15,348 nt of DNA from Methanobacteriota archaeon. Lineage in GTDB: Archaea > Thermoplasmatota > Poseidoniia > Poseidoniales > Poseidoniaceae. The translations under genes were made by a program, and so were the position numbers. The stretch is taken from the NCBI GenBank assembly GCA_009936765.1, contig JAACDL010000083.1, forward strand, positions 1 through 15,348, read 5' to 3'. How positions within the stretch are numbered: the first letter of the stretch is position 1; every line of letters begins with the position of its first letter. The notes under the pieces are model-generated. The model made no database searches. It worked only from the letters and a program-made list of their open reading frames with translations, and was not told the origin of the DNA. This document shows positions 1 through 7,188 of the stretch, piece by piece.

Positions 1-569
1 CCTTGCGGAGATAATTTGAGGGTGATGTCTAGGATTCCATTGTTGAGGGACCAGTTTACTACATCGTCACATTGGTGAGGCAGTTCAATTTGGGCTAAAG
101 GCGGTTCAGCCGGGTCAACTAGCACATGCAGTAATTCTCCGCCACTGGATAGTGCGATTTCAATTTCTTCGAAATCTTGCCTGGTTGAAAAGTCAACAGT
201 AATCGACATATTCCATCCTGAGAGATAGATGTCATCTGCAGGTAATCTGACTATGTCGTTTTGTGGAGAGTCATCATCATCTATTGTGACTTCAGCAGGA
301 GCAGCATCGACTTTCACATCGACCCCAAGGTTTGACAACATATCTTCCATAGGCATTCCTGACTGGAATAATTTCATCAAATTAGACATGTCGAAATTAA
401 ATTTCATGTCTCCCTTGGCGATTTTCTCAGGGTCGAAACCCATAGAATCGAATTGAGAACGGAATTGATTCATCAAGGCCTTCAATTGGTCCATATCGAC
501 CGACATTCCCATGCCACGGAACATCTCTGCCATCTGTTCAAGCATCTTTTTTTCCCAATCTTCAGCCAT
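1..569 (-). CDS. Hsp20-like (alpha-crystallin fold) protein, methionine-rich N-terminus; partial
   Basis: This reading frame is open from an ATG at 569 to the left edge, so 189 residues are visible and the C-terminus is missing. Residues 1-80 are methionine-rich (15 Met) and look helical (MAEDWEKKMLEQMAEMF at the start). An acidic linker (IDDDDSPQND) follows. Residues about 110-188 read as an Hsp20/CS-type beta-sandwich: a strand with alternating hydrophobics (NMSITVDF), a segment like the Hsp20 'ED/EEIEI' turn, and near the end NNGILDITLKLSP, which matches the Hsp20 'NGVL-x-V-x-LPK' strand pair. I infer a holdase-type small heat-shock or GvpH-like role; this is not certain. The start is supported by GGGGTGAAG at 573-581, just upstream. 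An in-frame ATG at 620 lies inside the TATA element and is unlikely. The gene is divergent from the thermosome gene, which fits a chaperone role. Confidence 0.7.
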   Translation of the reverse strand, partial: MAEDWEKKMLEQMAEMFRGMGMSVDMDQLKALMNQFRSQFDSMGFDPEKIAKGDMKFNFDMSNLMKLFQSGMPMEDMLSNLGVDVKVDAAPAEVTIDDDDSPQNDIVRLPADDIYLSGWNMSITVDFSTRQDFEEIEIALSSGGELLHVLVDPAEPPLAQIELPHQCDDVVNWSLNNGILDITLKLSPQ

Positions 570-617
570 CTTCTTCACCCCACTACTTAACCATCGGTTG
601 TATAGTCGGTACAGTCA

Positions 618-625
618 CCCATATA
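618..625. promoter_or_regulatory. Palindromic TATA-like element between divergent chaperone genes
   Basis: CATATATG is a perfect 8-base palindrome in the 116-base gap between the two divergent starts. Placing transcription starts about 27 bases away on each side gives leaders of roughly 25 bases for the Hsp20-like gene and roughly 35 bases for the thermosome gene. Both leaders end in ribosome-binding-site-like sequence. A second AT-rich patch (TATAG, 601-605) could instead serve the minus-strand gene. Confidence 0.45.
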
Positions 626-685
626 TGAACTAAACGCTTTCGGCCTCTCAACAGTTTGAAAGTAGGCCATCCAGTCGGAAGGTCG

Positions 686-2275
686 ATGGCGGAAGATACT
701 ATTCTCGAATCTACACAGAGAACTAGTGGTCGCGAAGCCTTGCGAAAGAACGTTCAAGCAGCAATAGCGCTGGCCGGAGCAGTTCGTTCAACTCTCGGTC
801 CGAAAGGCCTAGACAAGTTGCTGGTGGATGACCAAGGTGGGACTTTAGTCACGAACGATGGAGTAACAGTACTGGAATCTGCACGAGTAGAACATCCTGC
901 TGCTAAGATGATAATCAGTGCATCATCAACTCAGGATAGGGTTGCTAGAGACGGTACAACATCTACTGTAGTTATTTGCGCAGAGATGCTTCGTAATGCT
1001 TGGCAATTAGTGAGGCAGGGTGTACATCCTGCTACTATTGCTAGGGGTTACAGTATTGCAGAAAAATTCGCATTATCCTCACTAGATGAGTTGGCAATTG
1101 AAGCAAATAGCGAACAAATTCTGTCAGCGGTTGAGACCTCATTAGCAGGTAAACTAGATCTGGCTATGGAGAAACATCTTGCCAACTTATCTTTCGACGC
1201 TGGAAAGTTGATTGTATCTGATGGAAGGGCAGACCCCACACGAGTAAAAGTCATCAAACAGTCAGGCGGCTCGATGCTTGACTCCACTTTGATTACAGGA
1301 CTAGCACTTGCAAAAAGTCGTATACATCCTGAGATGAAAGAGAGAGGTGGACCGGGTTCAATTTTACTTCTCGACGGAGGGCTTGAGCGGAAGCAACCTA
1401 AATTTGAGACCAAACTGAATATCACATCTACTGGGATGTTAGATGCATTCCGTAAAGCTGAATCAAAGGCATTACTAGCACAAATCCAAAACATTGTCGA
1501 TATTGGCTGCGACCTATTGGTTTGCAAGGAAGGAGTGGATGAAGAAGCCAGACAGGCTCTTTCAAACCTTGGAATACTAACATACCGAAGAGTTGAGAAG
1601 AAGGACTTGGATTTACTTTCTCGTGTGTGCGGTGCAAATTTAGTTCCAGATGCAGGACGCGCATCCAAAGGAGATCTCGGCGCATTTATCAGAACTCGAG
1701 AGGAATTACGAGGTGGCATCACCCATTGGATTTTAGATGCTGAAGATAGCGGTGCAACATTGATTGCACGCGGTAGTACTGATGGCGTTGTTGATGAAGT
1801 AGAGAGATGCTTTGCTGATGGATTAGGAGTTGCTTGCCAACTTTTGGAAGAACCACTTCTATTACCGGGCGGCGGCGCAACACAAGTCGCTTTAGGACGA
1901 AGACTGCGTAGACATGCTGAATCGGTTCCAGGTAGGGAGCAGATGGCTATCGAGGCATGGGCTGATGCTCTTGAATCAATACCTCGAGCATTAGCAGAAA
2001 ATGCTGGTTTTGATGGGATTGACTCACTGCTAAAATTGACTGCAGCACACAGTGTTGAAGGCGATTTCATGGGCCTTGATTTGGAAACAGGGGTGCCGAG
2101 CGGTACAATCTCAAGAGGCTTGTTGGAACCTTTGAAAATTACTAGGCAAGCAATATCGGGGGCTACTGAGGCTTCTATCAGTATATTGAGAATTGATGAT
2201 GTTTTATGGGCTCAAATGGATGCCCAAGTCCCTGATGAAGTCCAAGAACAACTTCAAGGATTTGGAGCCGAATGA
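686..2275 (+). CDS. ths: Thermosome subunit (group II chaperonin)
   Basis: Group II chaperonin subunit, an ATP-driven cytoplasmic double-ring folding machine related to eukaryotic TRiC/CCT. The 529-residue length is normal. Family landmarks are in order: LGPKGLDKLLV, TNDGVTVL (Asp58), DGTTST (Asp89-Thr94), RVEKKDLDLL and a VVDEVERCFADG segment with Asp378 (family EDA/HDA aspartate), then LLPGGGATQ (394-400) and IPRALAENAGFDGID. The three aspartates expected for Mg-ATP binding and hydrolysis are present. One oddity: the Gly that normally precedes DGTT is Arg88. There is no C-terminal GGM tail; the protein ends in GFGAE. The start is the ATG at 686, preceded by GGAAGG; an upstream TTG at 656 would add ten residues unlike the family. 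tdh follows after 37 bases with no visible promoter, so they may share a transcript. Confidence 0.96.
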   Translation: MAEDTILESTQRTSGREALRKNVQAAIALAGAVRSTLGPKGLDKLLVDDQGGTLVTNDGVTVLESARVEHPAAKMIISASSTQDRVARDGTTSTVVICAEMLRNAWQLVRQGVHPATIARGYSIAEKFALSSLDELAIEANSEQILSAVETSLAGKLDLAMEKHLANLSFDAGKLIVSDGRADPTRVKVIKQSGGSMLDSTLITGLALAKSRIHPEMKERGGPGSILLLDGGLERKQPKFETKLNITSTGMLDAFRKAESKALLAQIQNIVDIGCDLLVCKEGVDEEARQALSNLGILTYRRVEKKDLDLLSRVCGANLVPDAGRASKGDLGAFIRTREELRGGITHWILDAEDSGATLIARGSTDGVVDEVERCFADGLGVACQLLEEPLLLPGGGATQVALGRRLRRHAESVPGREQMAIEAWADALESIPRALAENAGFDGIDSLLKLTAAHSVEGDFMGLDLETGVPSGTISRGLLEPLKITRQAISGATEASISILRIDDVLWAQMDAQVPDEVQEQLQGFGAE

Positions 2276-2312
2276 GGATACGCTCAAGAACGGCCTCCGG
2301 ACTGGGTAAAAC

Positions 2313-3365
2313 ATGTCCGAGGCACCTGGCACCATGATGGCTTGGACTAAAGTCCATGATACAGAGGATGGATTCGAATTAATCGAACACCCAGTTCCAT
2401 CTCCTGCTCCAGGGGAAGTGCTAGTCAAAACAGCATCTACAAGTATTTGCGGTACTGATGTACACATCTGGTTGTGGGATGAATGGAGCAGGGATGAAGT
2501 CCCTCTTGGAACTATTACCGGGCATGAAACCTGTGGTGAAGTTGTAGCTTTGGGCGAAGGGGTTTCCAGCCACAAAATTGGGGACCAAGTTGCAATCGAG
2601 TGCCACCTCGCATGCTGGAATTGTCCAAGGTGTGACGAAGGAAATGCTCACATTTGTGAAAACGGCTCAATATTTGGAGTCCATGACAATGGGGCTTTTG
2701 CACCTTATTTCACGATCCCTGCAACCAATGCTAGGCATACCCCTGACGGTTTAGATTCAGTTCATGGCTCGATACAAGACCCGTTAGGCAATGCAATCCA
2801 CACCCTTACAGGCGGGCCGGTTAGAGGCGCTACAATTGCAATTCATGGATTGGGCCCAATCGGTCTCTTTGCAGTTAATGCCGCTAAGGCTATGGGTGCA
2901 TCGAAAGTAATTGCAATAGATTGGGACAACAAGTATCGCATGGGACTTGCTGAAAAATTAGGCGCTGACTTAGTCCTCGGTAAAGGTGACAACATCATTG
3001 AAACTATACTTTCAGAAACCGATGGCAGGGGAGTTGACAACACATGCGAGTTTTCAGGCTCTCCAGTTGCATTGGCCAATGCCATCCGTTCAACTAGAAT
3101 GGGTGGTTACCTAAACGTACTTTCAGTGTACGGAAATTCGACTCCAGAAGTTCCAATGAACGATTTAGTCTTCAGATATTTACATCTCAAAGGAATAAAC
3201 GGCAGGAAAATGTGGTCAACTTGGGATACAATGCATGATTTATTGTCTTCGGGTGCGATAGATGTTGATTCAATCGTAACCCACAGATTAGGCATTTCTG
3301 AGTTCCAAAAAGGTATGGAACTTACTCGCAGCGGCCTTTGCGGGAAAGTAGTTTTAGACTTCTAA
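2313..3365 (+). CDS. tdh: L-threonine 3-dehydrogenase (zinc-dependent MDR family)
   Basis: Cytoplasmic medium-chain dehydrogenase predicted to oxidise L-threonine with NAD+ to 2-amino-3-ketobutyrate, the first step of threonine breakdown to glycine and acetyl-CoA. Its 350 residues match the family. The N-terminal catalytic domain has ICGTDVHIW with zinc ligand Cys46 and a following WDEWS as in E. coli Tdh, GHE with His71-Glu72, and the structural zinc lobe Cys101, Cys104, Cys107, Cys115. DPLGNAIHT matches the Tdh DPFGNAVHT segment. The Rossmann domain carries GLGPIG near residue 175. The C-terminal GINGRKMWSTW and THRLGISEFQKG match Tdh rather than generic alcohol dehydrogenases. The 2313 ATG is used here; ATGs at 2334 and 2337 are possible and would sit closer to the usual family start. 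A sugar or polyol dehydrogenase of the same family is the main alternative. Confidence 0.9.
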   Translation: MSEAPGTMMAWTKVHDTEDGFELIEHPVPSPAPGEVLVKTASTSICGTDVHIWLWDEWSRDEVPLGTITGHETCGEVVALGEGVSSHKIGDQVAIECHLACWNCPRCDEGNAHICENGSIFGVHDNGAFAPYFTIPATNARHTPDGLDSVHGSIQDPLGNAIHTLTGGPVRGATIAIHGLGPIGLFAVNAAKAMGASKVIAIDWDNKYRMGLAEKLGADLVLGKGDNIIETILSETDGRGVDNTCEFSGSPVALANAIRSTRMGGYLNVLSVYGNSTPEVPMNDLVFRYLHLKGINGRKMWSTWDTMHDLLSSGAIDVDSIVTHRLGISEFQKGMELTRSGLCGKVVLDF

Positions 3366-3370
3366 GCACC

Positions 3371-3376
3371 ATATTA
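3371..3376 (+). promoter_or_regulatory. Possible TATA box for pyrG
   Basis: ATATTA lies just after the tdh stop codon. A start about 27 bases downstream would fall near 3400 and give a leader of roughly 40 bases. The leader contains GGGGAGG (3407-3413), which is 29 bases from the ATG and so too far for a normal ribosome binding site. Read-through from tdh is equally possible. Confidence 0.3.
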
Positions 3377-3442
3377 GTGCGTTTTGAAAGCAACCCAATG
3401 TTGAAAGGGGAGGCGCGACGGCCTTAAAGCCCGTTGAAGGAC

Positions 3443-5059
3443 ATGAAATATGTTGTCGTCTCGGGAGGGGTCCTCAGCGGACTGGGCAAAGGAGTTACTG
3501 CTTCTAGCATCGGTGTTCTTCTCAAGAGTGCAGGACTGCGAGTCACTGCTGTCAAAATCGACCCATATCTGAATAGTGACGCAGGTACAATGTCGCCATT
3601 TGAACACGGCGAAGTGTTTGTTTTGGATGATGGCGGCGAGGCAGATCTTGATTTGGGGAACTATGAAAGGTTCTGCGATCTCAATCTTTATCGCGACAAT
3701 AACATCACCACTGGCAAGATTTACTCAGAAGTTATCGAAGCAGAACGACGTGGCGATTATTTGGGTAAAACGGTACAAGTTATTCCTCATGTCACAGATT
3801 CAGTACAGGACTGGATAGAGAGGGTTGCTTCAGTGCCAGTTGATGGCTCTGAAGAGATTCCTGATGCATGCGTAATCGAATTGGGCGGTACTGTCGGCGA
3901 TATCGAGAGTTCGCCATTCATCGAAGCGCTGAGACAATTCCAATTCCGCGTTGGAAGAGAAAATATCTGTTTCGTCCATGTTTCTTTAGTTCCAGTTATG
4001 GGGCCTGTAGGCGAACAGAAAACCAAGCCTACCCAACACACTGTCAAAGAATTGAGGGGATTAGGAATCACACCAGATGTATTGGTTTGCCGTGCTGAGG
4101 CTCCACTTGCTCAAGACACAAGAGAGAAGTTAGCCGCATTCTGCCATGTCTCACCTAATGCAGTGATGAGCGCACATGATGTATCCAATATCTATCGCGT
4201 ACCTCTACTTCTTCGTGACCAAGGTATTTGTGAAGCATTAGAAATCGATTGTAATGCTACAGATCTAATGCAGAGATGGGAAGCCATGGCTGATCGTGTC
4301 GATAACCTTGGAGAAGACATTCACATCGCTATGGTCGGGAAGTACACTGGATTGACAGACTCGTACCTTTCAGTAATCAAGAGTTTGCAACATGCTTCAT
4401 TTGCAGTAAACCGTAAGTTAGTCATCGACTGGATTGAAGCTAGCAATCTAGATAATAACGGCCATTCAGATTGGGAAGTACTCAAGTCAGCAGACGGCAT
4501 TTTGGTGCCTGGAGGATTTGGTGATCGAGGAATCGAAGGCAAGATTCTTGCAGCAAATTACGCTAGAGTCAATAATGTACCATATCTTGGAATCTGTCTT
4601 GGGTTACAAGTTGCAACAATAGAGTTCTGCAGGAATGTCTTGGGAATGGAAGGGGCTAACTCAACAGAGTTTGATGAGAATACTCCTAACCCTGCAGTTG
4701 TATTCATGCCCGAGATCTCTAAGACTCACCTTGGCGGAACTATGCGCCTAGGAAGCAGGCCAACAATCTTCCAAGTGGATGATTGTATGACTCGCAGACT
4801 TTACGGTGGTCATGCACAAGTCGATGAAAGACACCGCCACAGATACGAAGTGAATCCCGACCTGATCTCAAAGATTGAATCTGAGGGGCTTGTATATGTG
4901 GGCAAAGACGAGACTGGGCAAAGGTGTGAAATCTTTGAATTGGAAGGACATCCATACTATGTTGGAGTTCAATACCATCCAGAATTCAAGAGCAGGCCAG
5001 AAAAACCAAGCCCTCCATTCCTCGGGTTATTGAAGGCTGCAGCAGGCGAAACAATCTGA
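3443..5059 (+). CDS. pyrG: CTP synthase (glutamine-hydrolysing), eukaryote-like sequence
   Basis: Makes CTP from UTP, ATP and glutamine, the last step of pyrimidine nucleotide synthesis. The 538 residues carry an N-terminal amidoligase domain (about 1-265, with SGGVLSGLGKG at 7-17) and a C-terminal class I glutamine amidotransferase domain. The latter has PGGFG, the nucleophile Cys385 in YLGICLGLQ, and His512 and Glu514 in YHPEF, completing the triad. Many stretches follow eukaryotic CTP synthases rather than E. coli PyrG: FVLDDGGE and LGNYERF where E. coli has FVTEDGAE and LGHYERF, also CVIELGGTVGDIES, ALRQFQF, GEQKTKPTQ, SNIYRVPLLL and SRPEKPSPPFLGLL. It lacks the C-terminal extension of animal enzymes. 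The ATG at 3443 matches the family start MKY; a TTG at 3434 is in frame. Function is certain; the origin of the eukaryote-like character is open. Confidence 0.98.
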   Translation: MKYVVVSGGVLSGLGKGVTASSIGVLLKSAGLRVTAVKIDPYLNSDAGTMSPFEHGEVFVLDDGGEADLDLGNYERFCDLNLYRDNNITTGKIYSEVIEAERRGDYLGKTVQVIPHVTDSVQDWIERVASVPVDGSEEIPDACVIELGGTVGDIESSPFIEALRQFQFRVGRENICFVHVSLVPVMGPVGEQKTKPTQHTVKELRGLGITPDVLVCRAEAPLAQDTREKLAAFCHVSPNAVMSAHDVSNIYRVPLLLRDQGICEALEIDCNATDLMQRWEAMADRVDNLGEDIHIAMVGKYTGLTDSYLSVIKSLQHASFAVNRKLVIDWIEASNLDNNGHSDWEVLKSADGILVPGGFGDRGIEGKILAANYARVNNVPYLGICLGLQVATIEFCRNVLGMEGANSTEFDENTPNPAVVFMPEISKTHLGGTMRLGSRPTIFQVDDCMTRRLYGGHAQVDERHRHRYEVNPDLISKIESEGLVYVGKDETGQRCEIFELEGHPYYVGVQYHPEFKSRPEKPSPPFLGLLKAAAGETI

Positions 5060-5092
5060 AAACGATTTACTGTTTTGCATTTGCCGGCTAAA

Positions 5093-5099
5093 CTTTATG
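5093..5099 (+). promoter_or_regulatory. TATA box, leaderless promoter of the zinc-ribbon membrane protein
   Basis: CTTTATG is centred about 27 bases before the ATG at 5123, the spacing expected when transcription starts at or next to the start codon. No ribosome-binding-site-like sequence precedes the ATG, consistent with a leaderless message. Confidence 0.45.
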
Positions 5100-5122
5100 C
5101 CCGATGTTAGTACAGTATTGTC

Positions 5123-5701
5123 ATGGTTACAACGCCTTGTCCACATTGTAATCAGAAAATTGAATTCGACGCAACAATGCCAGGCACGTATGAATGTCCT
5201 TTTTGTGGTAAACAATTCAAATTGGGTAAAAGGACAAAACCCAATCCTATCAGCAATACTACGAAACCAAAAGAAGTGGTTCAACAATCCAAACGAAGTG
5301 TAGGTCAAAATATTGCTTTGGGTCTGTCGCTTTCAATTGGCACAATTTTTGCGATGATCAGTATTTTCATATTATTCGAAGGTATATTAGGTGGCGCCCA
5401 ATTCATCCTGCTGTTTTTGCCTTTGACATTCTTCATAGGGTCGTATTTCCTTCTGTATTACTACAAGATAACTTCTAAATCAAGCGATAATCAAACTGCT
5501 ACTTTATTGATTGGAGGAAAAGAGACCACTATACAATTACAATCTAACAATAATCAAGCATTAGATGGTGTCCTAAAAGGACTCAAAGTCGGAATGATAG
5601 TTACATTAGTTCTAACGGTTATTGGATTAGTTATGGCAGTAATGGCCATTTTGGCACTCTTCGGGTTATTATTAAGCGCATCTGGCGGTGGAGGATGGTA
5701 G
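5123..5701 (+). CDS. Zinc-ribbon membrane protein, function unknown
   Basis: A 192-residue protein I do not recognise as a named family. It starts with a rubredoxin-like zinc ribbon, with Cys6/Cys9 (CPHC) and Cys25/Cys28 (CPFC), followed by a basic linker to about residue 62. Three hydrophobic segments follow: about 64-85, 92-114 (ending LLYYYK) and 157-184. A polar, Asn/Gln-rich loop of about 40 residues lies between the second and third. The tail is SASGGGGW. With the basic linker on the cytoplasmic side, the ribbon would face the cytoplasm. Zinc ribbon plus helices is a common layout of small archaeal membrane proteins of unknown role, and I assign no function. It appears to have its own leaderless promoter, and a perfect palindrome follows its stop codon. 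Confidence 0.82.
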   Translation: MVTTPCPHCNQKIEFDATMPGTYECPFCGKQFKLGKRTKPNPISNTTKPKEVVQQSKRSVGQNIALGLSLSIGTIFAMISIFILFEGILGGAQFILLFLPLTFFIGSYFLLYYYKITSKSSDNQTATLLIGGKETTIQLQSNNNQALDGVLKGLKVGMIVTLVLTVIGLVMAVMAILALFGLLLSASGGGGW

Positions 5702-5703
5702 TG

Positions 5704-5721
5704 ATTCGTATTGATACGAAT
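5704..5721. repeat. Perfect 8-base inverted repeat after a stop codon
   Basis: ATTCGTAT-TG-ATACGAAT begins two bases after the stop codon of the zinc-ribbon gene. The arms match over all 8 bases with a 2-base centre. It could fold as a hairpin in RNA or be a dimeric protein binding site on DNA. No T-run follows, so a classical terminator is unlikely. It lies about 60 bases upstream of the TATA box of the next gene, where a regulator could sit. Confidence 0.6.
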
Positions 5722-5777
5722 AACGCTACATGATTCATTAGCCTCTACATCTCCAAGAATCACAAGAATCCCGGATT

Positions 5778-5787
5778 TTTATTATAA
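5778..5787 (+). promoter_or_regulatory. TATA box, leaderless promoter of the 67-residue membrane protein
   Basis: TTTATTATAA is centred about 29 bases before the GTG at 5812, suggesting transcription starts at or just before that codon. It is the strongest TATA-like match in the window by eye. Confidence 0.5.
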
Positions 5788-5811
5788 GTGCGGTGTTGAT
5801 TCCGTAATTTA

Positions 5812-6015
5812 GTGAGCGGCATGATGAATCAACTGATGATGTTATTTTACTCGATGCTTGAAACCCTTTCAATAAGTGATTCAAATCCAATCATGGAGAT
5901 ATTATTTGCTTTAATGTACTTAGTTGTGGGAGTGCCAATACTAGTTGCAGTACTTGTTATCAGAGTTGTACTTATTCTTCTAGGTTGGGATCCAGTGCCT
6001 GTGCCTTGGATTTGA
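5812..6015 (+). CDS. Small membrane protein, function unknown
   Basis: A 67-residue protein with no family I recognise. The N-terminus is methionine-rich (MSGMMNQLMMLFYSML), followed by a short polar stretch (SISDSNP). A hydrophobic region spans about residues 28-58, long enough for one long or two tightly packed helices, and the protein ends in WDPVPVPWI. The GTG at 5812 is used because the TATA box fits a leaderless start there; an ATG at 5821 is the alternative. It follows the zinc-ribbon membrane protein on the same strand but appears to have a separate promoter. It is convergent with the NAD-kinase-like gene, 34 bases away. The gene call rests on promoter placement and a clear membrane-type composition, so it is less secure than its neighbours. 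Confidence 0.6.
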   Translation: MSGMMNQLMMLFYSMLETLSISDSNPIMEILFALMYLVVGVPILVAVLVIRVVLILLGWDPVPVPWI

Positions 6016-6032
6016 GCACTAACGGTTGAGGC

Positions 6033-6037
6033 TTTTT
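6033..6037 (+). terminator. Possible short T-run terminator
   Basis: TTTTT sits in the 34-base gap between the convergent ends at 6015 and 6050, on the plus strand 18 bases after the stop codon. Archaeal termination can use T-runs without a strong hairpin. The run is short, so this is a weak call. Confidence 0.25.
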
Positions 6038-6049
6038 GAAGCGAGTTAC

Positions 6050-7153
6050 TCAATCTGAGGAAACTCGTATTACTCTAGTAGTACGGTATCCCTGTAACAT
6101 TTTCAGATATTTTCGTTCTCGTATCTCTTCATCAAGAGATTCATCTCCAGTGTCGATACGTACTTCATTTAATCCAAGTAATTTAGCAGGAGTTGCAATT
6201 CCCAGAAGGTTTTGAATTCCAATTTCTCTAAGCACTGTAGGTGATAATTGCAGGTTTCCTCTACCAATAAGGAAACCTTGGCCTCCCATCGGAGAAAGAA
6301 GTGGCAAAATGGTTCCACGGTGGGAACGGATATGTTCGAGAATTCCTTGTTCATTCAAATCCTGATACATTTTGCCATTGTGTTGAATGTTAATTCCAAG
6401 TAAAGTTGATTCAAACCCTAATTCTTTACACATCTGTCTTAGAGTGCCTCCACTCCCCCATACAATCATCAAATCGGAGTCATCTTCTACCAGACTATCG
6501 ATATGCATGGCCATAGCTTCCAGAGTTTCACTCTCGCTCTCGCGCTGAACCTGTTCTTTGGCCCCTTGCATCCATCTTGGACTTGCAGGAGTAAATGCTT
6601 CACCATACATTCTAACCTTCCATTCTCCTTTTTGGTAAACTTCTTCATCCAGATCCATTACTTCAGTTCTAGCTACCATCAAATCTCCAGTAATGAATGA
6701 CCAAACAACTTCAGCAGCAGCCTTTGGAGTAGTTGCAAAGCAACCACTATGCATCTTTACGCCACCTGGAACTCCAACTATCGGTATTTGTCTCTCACCC
6801 ATGGCTTCAACAATATCTCTAGTTGTTCCGTCACCTCCGGCATAAATAAACAAATCAGGTTCGTGAGAATTAATGAATTCTGCAGTGGAATTTGCGTCGG
6901 TGGTTTCTGGCGTCTTACCTGTCGAAGTGTAATCTCCTGGTATCCAGTCTCCGCCCATCCTGCCTTCCCATGCGATGATTTCAATCGGTTGCCTTGCCAA
7001 ATCTGCAAGCCTTTGCAGACATAACATCATCCTTGGGCCAGCACGGTCTTCAGCACCAGCGGCTCTAGCCTCTGCAGCGCGCCCATCACTTCCTTTGAAT
7101 CCCAAACGACCTCCTAGGCCGGCATCAGGGTTGACTACTACTGCTAGGCGCAT
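6050..7153 (-). CDS. NAD-kinase-like protein of the COG3199 (AcoX-related) family
   Basis: A 367-residue protein of the diacylglycerol/NAD kinase fold, annotated in many archaea as a predicted ATP- or polyphosphate-dependent NAD kinase. The N-terminus MRLAVVVNPDAGLGGRLG and the GFKGSDG stretch at 18-24 are typical of COG3199. GGDGT at 106-110 is the nucleotide-binding motif of the superfamily, and GVPGGVKMHSG and SPMGGQGFLIGRGN are strongly conserved in this family. The C-terminal part (GIATPAKLLGL, then RIDTGDESLDEE) is also typical. The real substrate of the family is poorly established: NAD phosphorylation is the standard inference and is not shown by sequence alone. The start is the ATG at 7153, where family homology begins; a TTG at 7183 and ATG at 7180 lie too close to the TATA element. 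Confidence 0.88.
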   Translation of the reverse strand: MRLAVVVNPDAGLGGRLGFKGSDGRAAEARAAGAEDRAGPRMMLCLQRLADLARQPIEIIAWEGRMGGDWIPGDYTSTGKTPETTDANSTAEFINSHEPDLFIYAGGDGTTRDIVEAMGERQIPIVGVPGGVKMHSGCFATTPKAAAEVVWSFITGDLMVARTEVMDLDEEVYQKGEWKVRMYGEAFTPASPRWMQGAKEQVQRESESETLEAMAMHIDSLVEDDSDLMIVWGSGGTLRQMCKELGFESTLLGINIQHNGKMYQDLNEQGILEHIRSHRGTILPLLSPMGGQGFLIGRGNLQLSPTVLREIGIQNLLGIATPAKLLGLNEVRIDTGDESLDEEIRERKYLKMLQGYRTTRVIRVSSD

Positions 7154-7188
7154 ATATCGGGCCAGATGCTCACGATACATCAAACCGA

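Noticed and set aside
570..620. In-frame ATG at 620 as start of the Hsp20-like protein
   Set aside because: It lies inside the TATA-like palindrome, so it would not be in the message; the ATG at 569 has a good GGGGTGA ribosome binding site.
656..685. TTG start upstream of the thermosome ATG
   Set aside because: It adds ten residues unlike chaperonin N-termini, and the ATG at 686 has a GGAAGG motif in front and the expected family start.
1048..2070. A 340-codon open frame on the minus strand inside the thermosome gene
   Set aside because: It mirrors the coding frame of a clear thermosome gene, is Ser/Pro-rich with no recognisable domain, and has no promoter or ribosome binding site.
3384..3407. 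Direct repeat TTGAAAG (3384-3390 and 3401-3407) before pyrG, with another copy at 656-662 before the thermosome gene
   Set aside because: Seven bases is short, the spacing to the TATA elements differs, and nothing links the genes; chance is likely.
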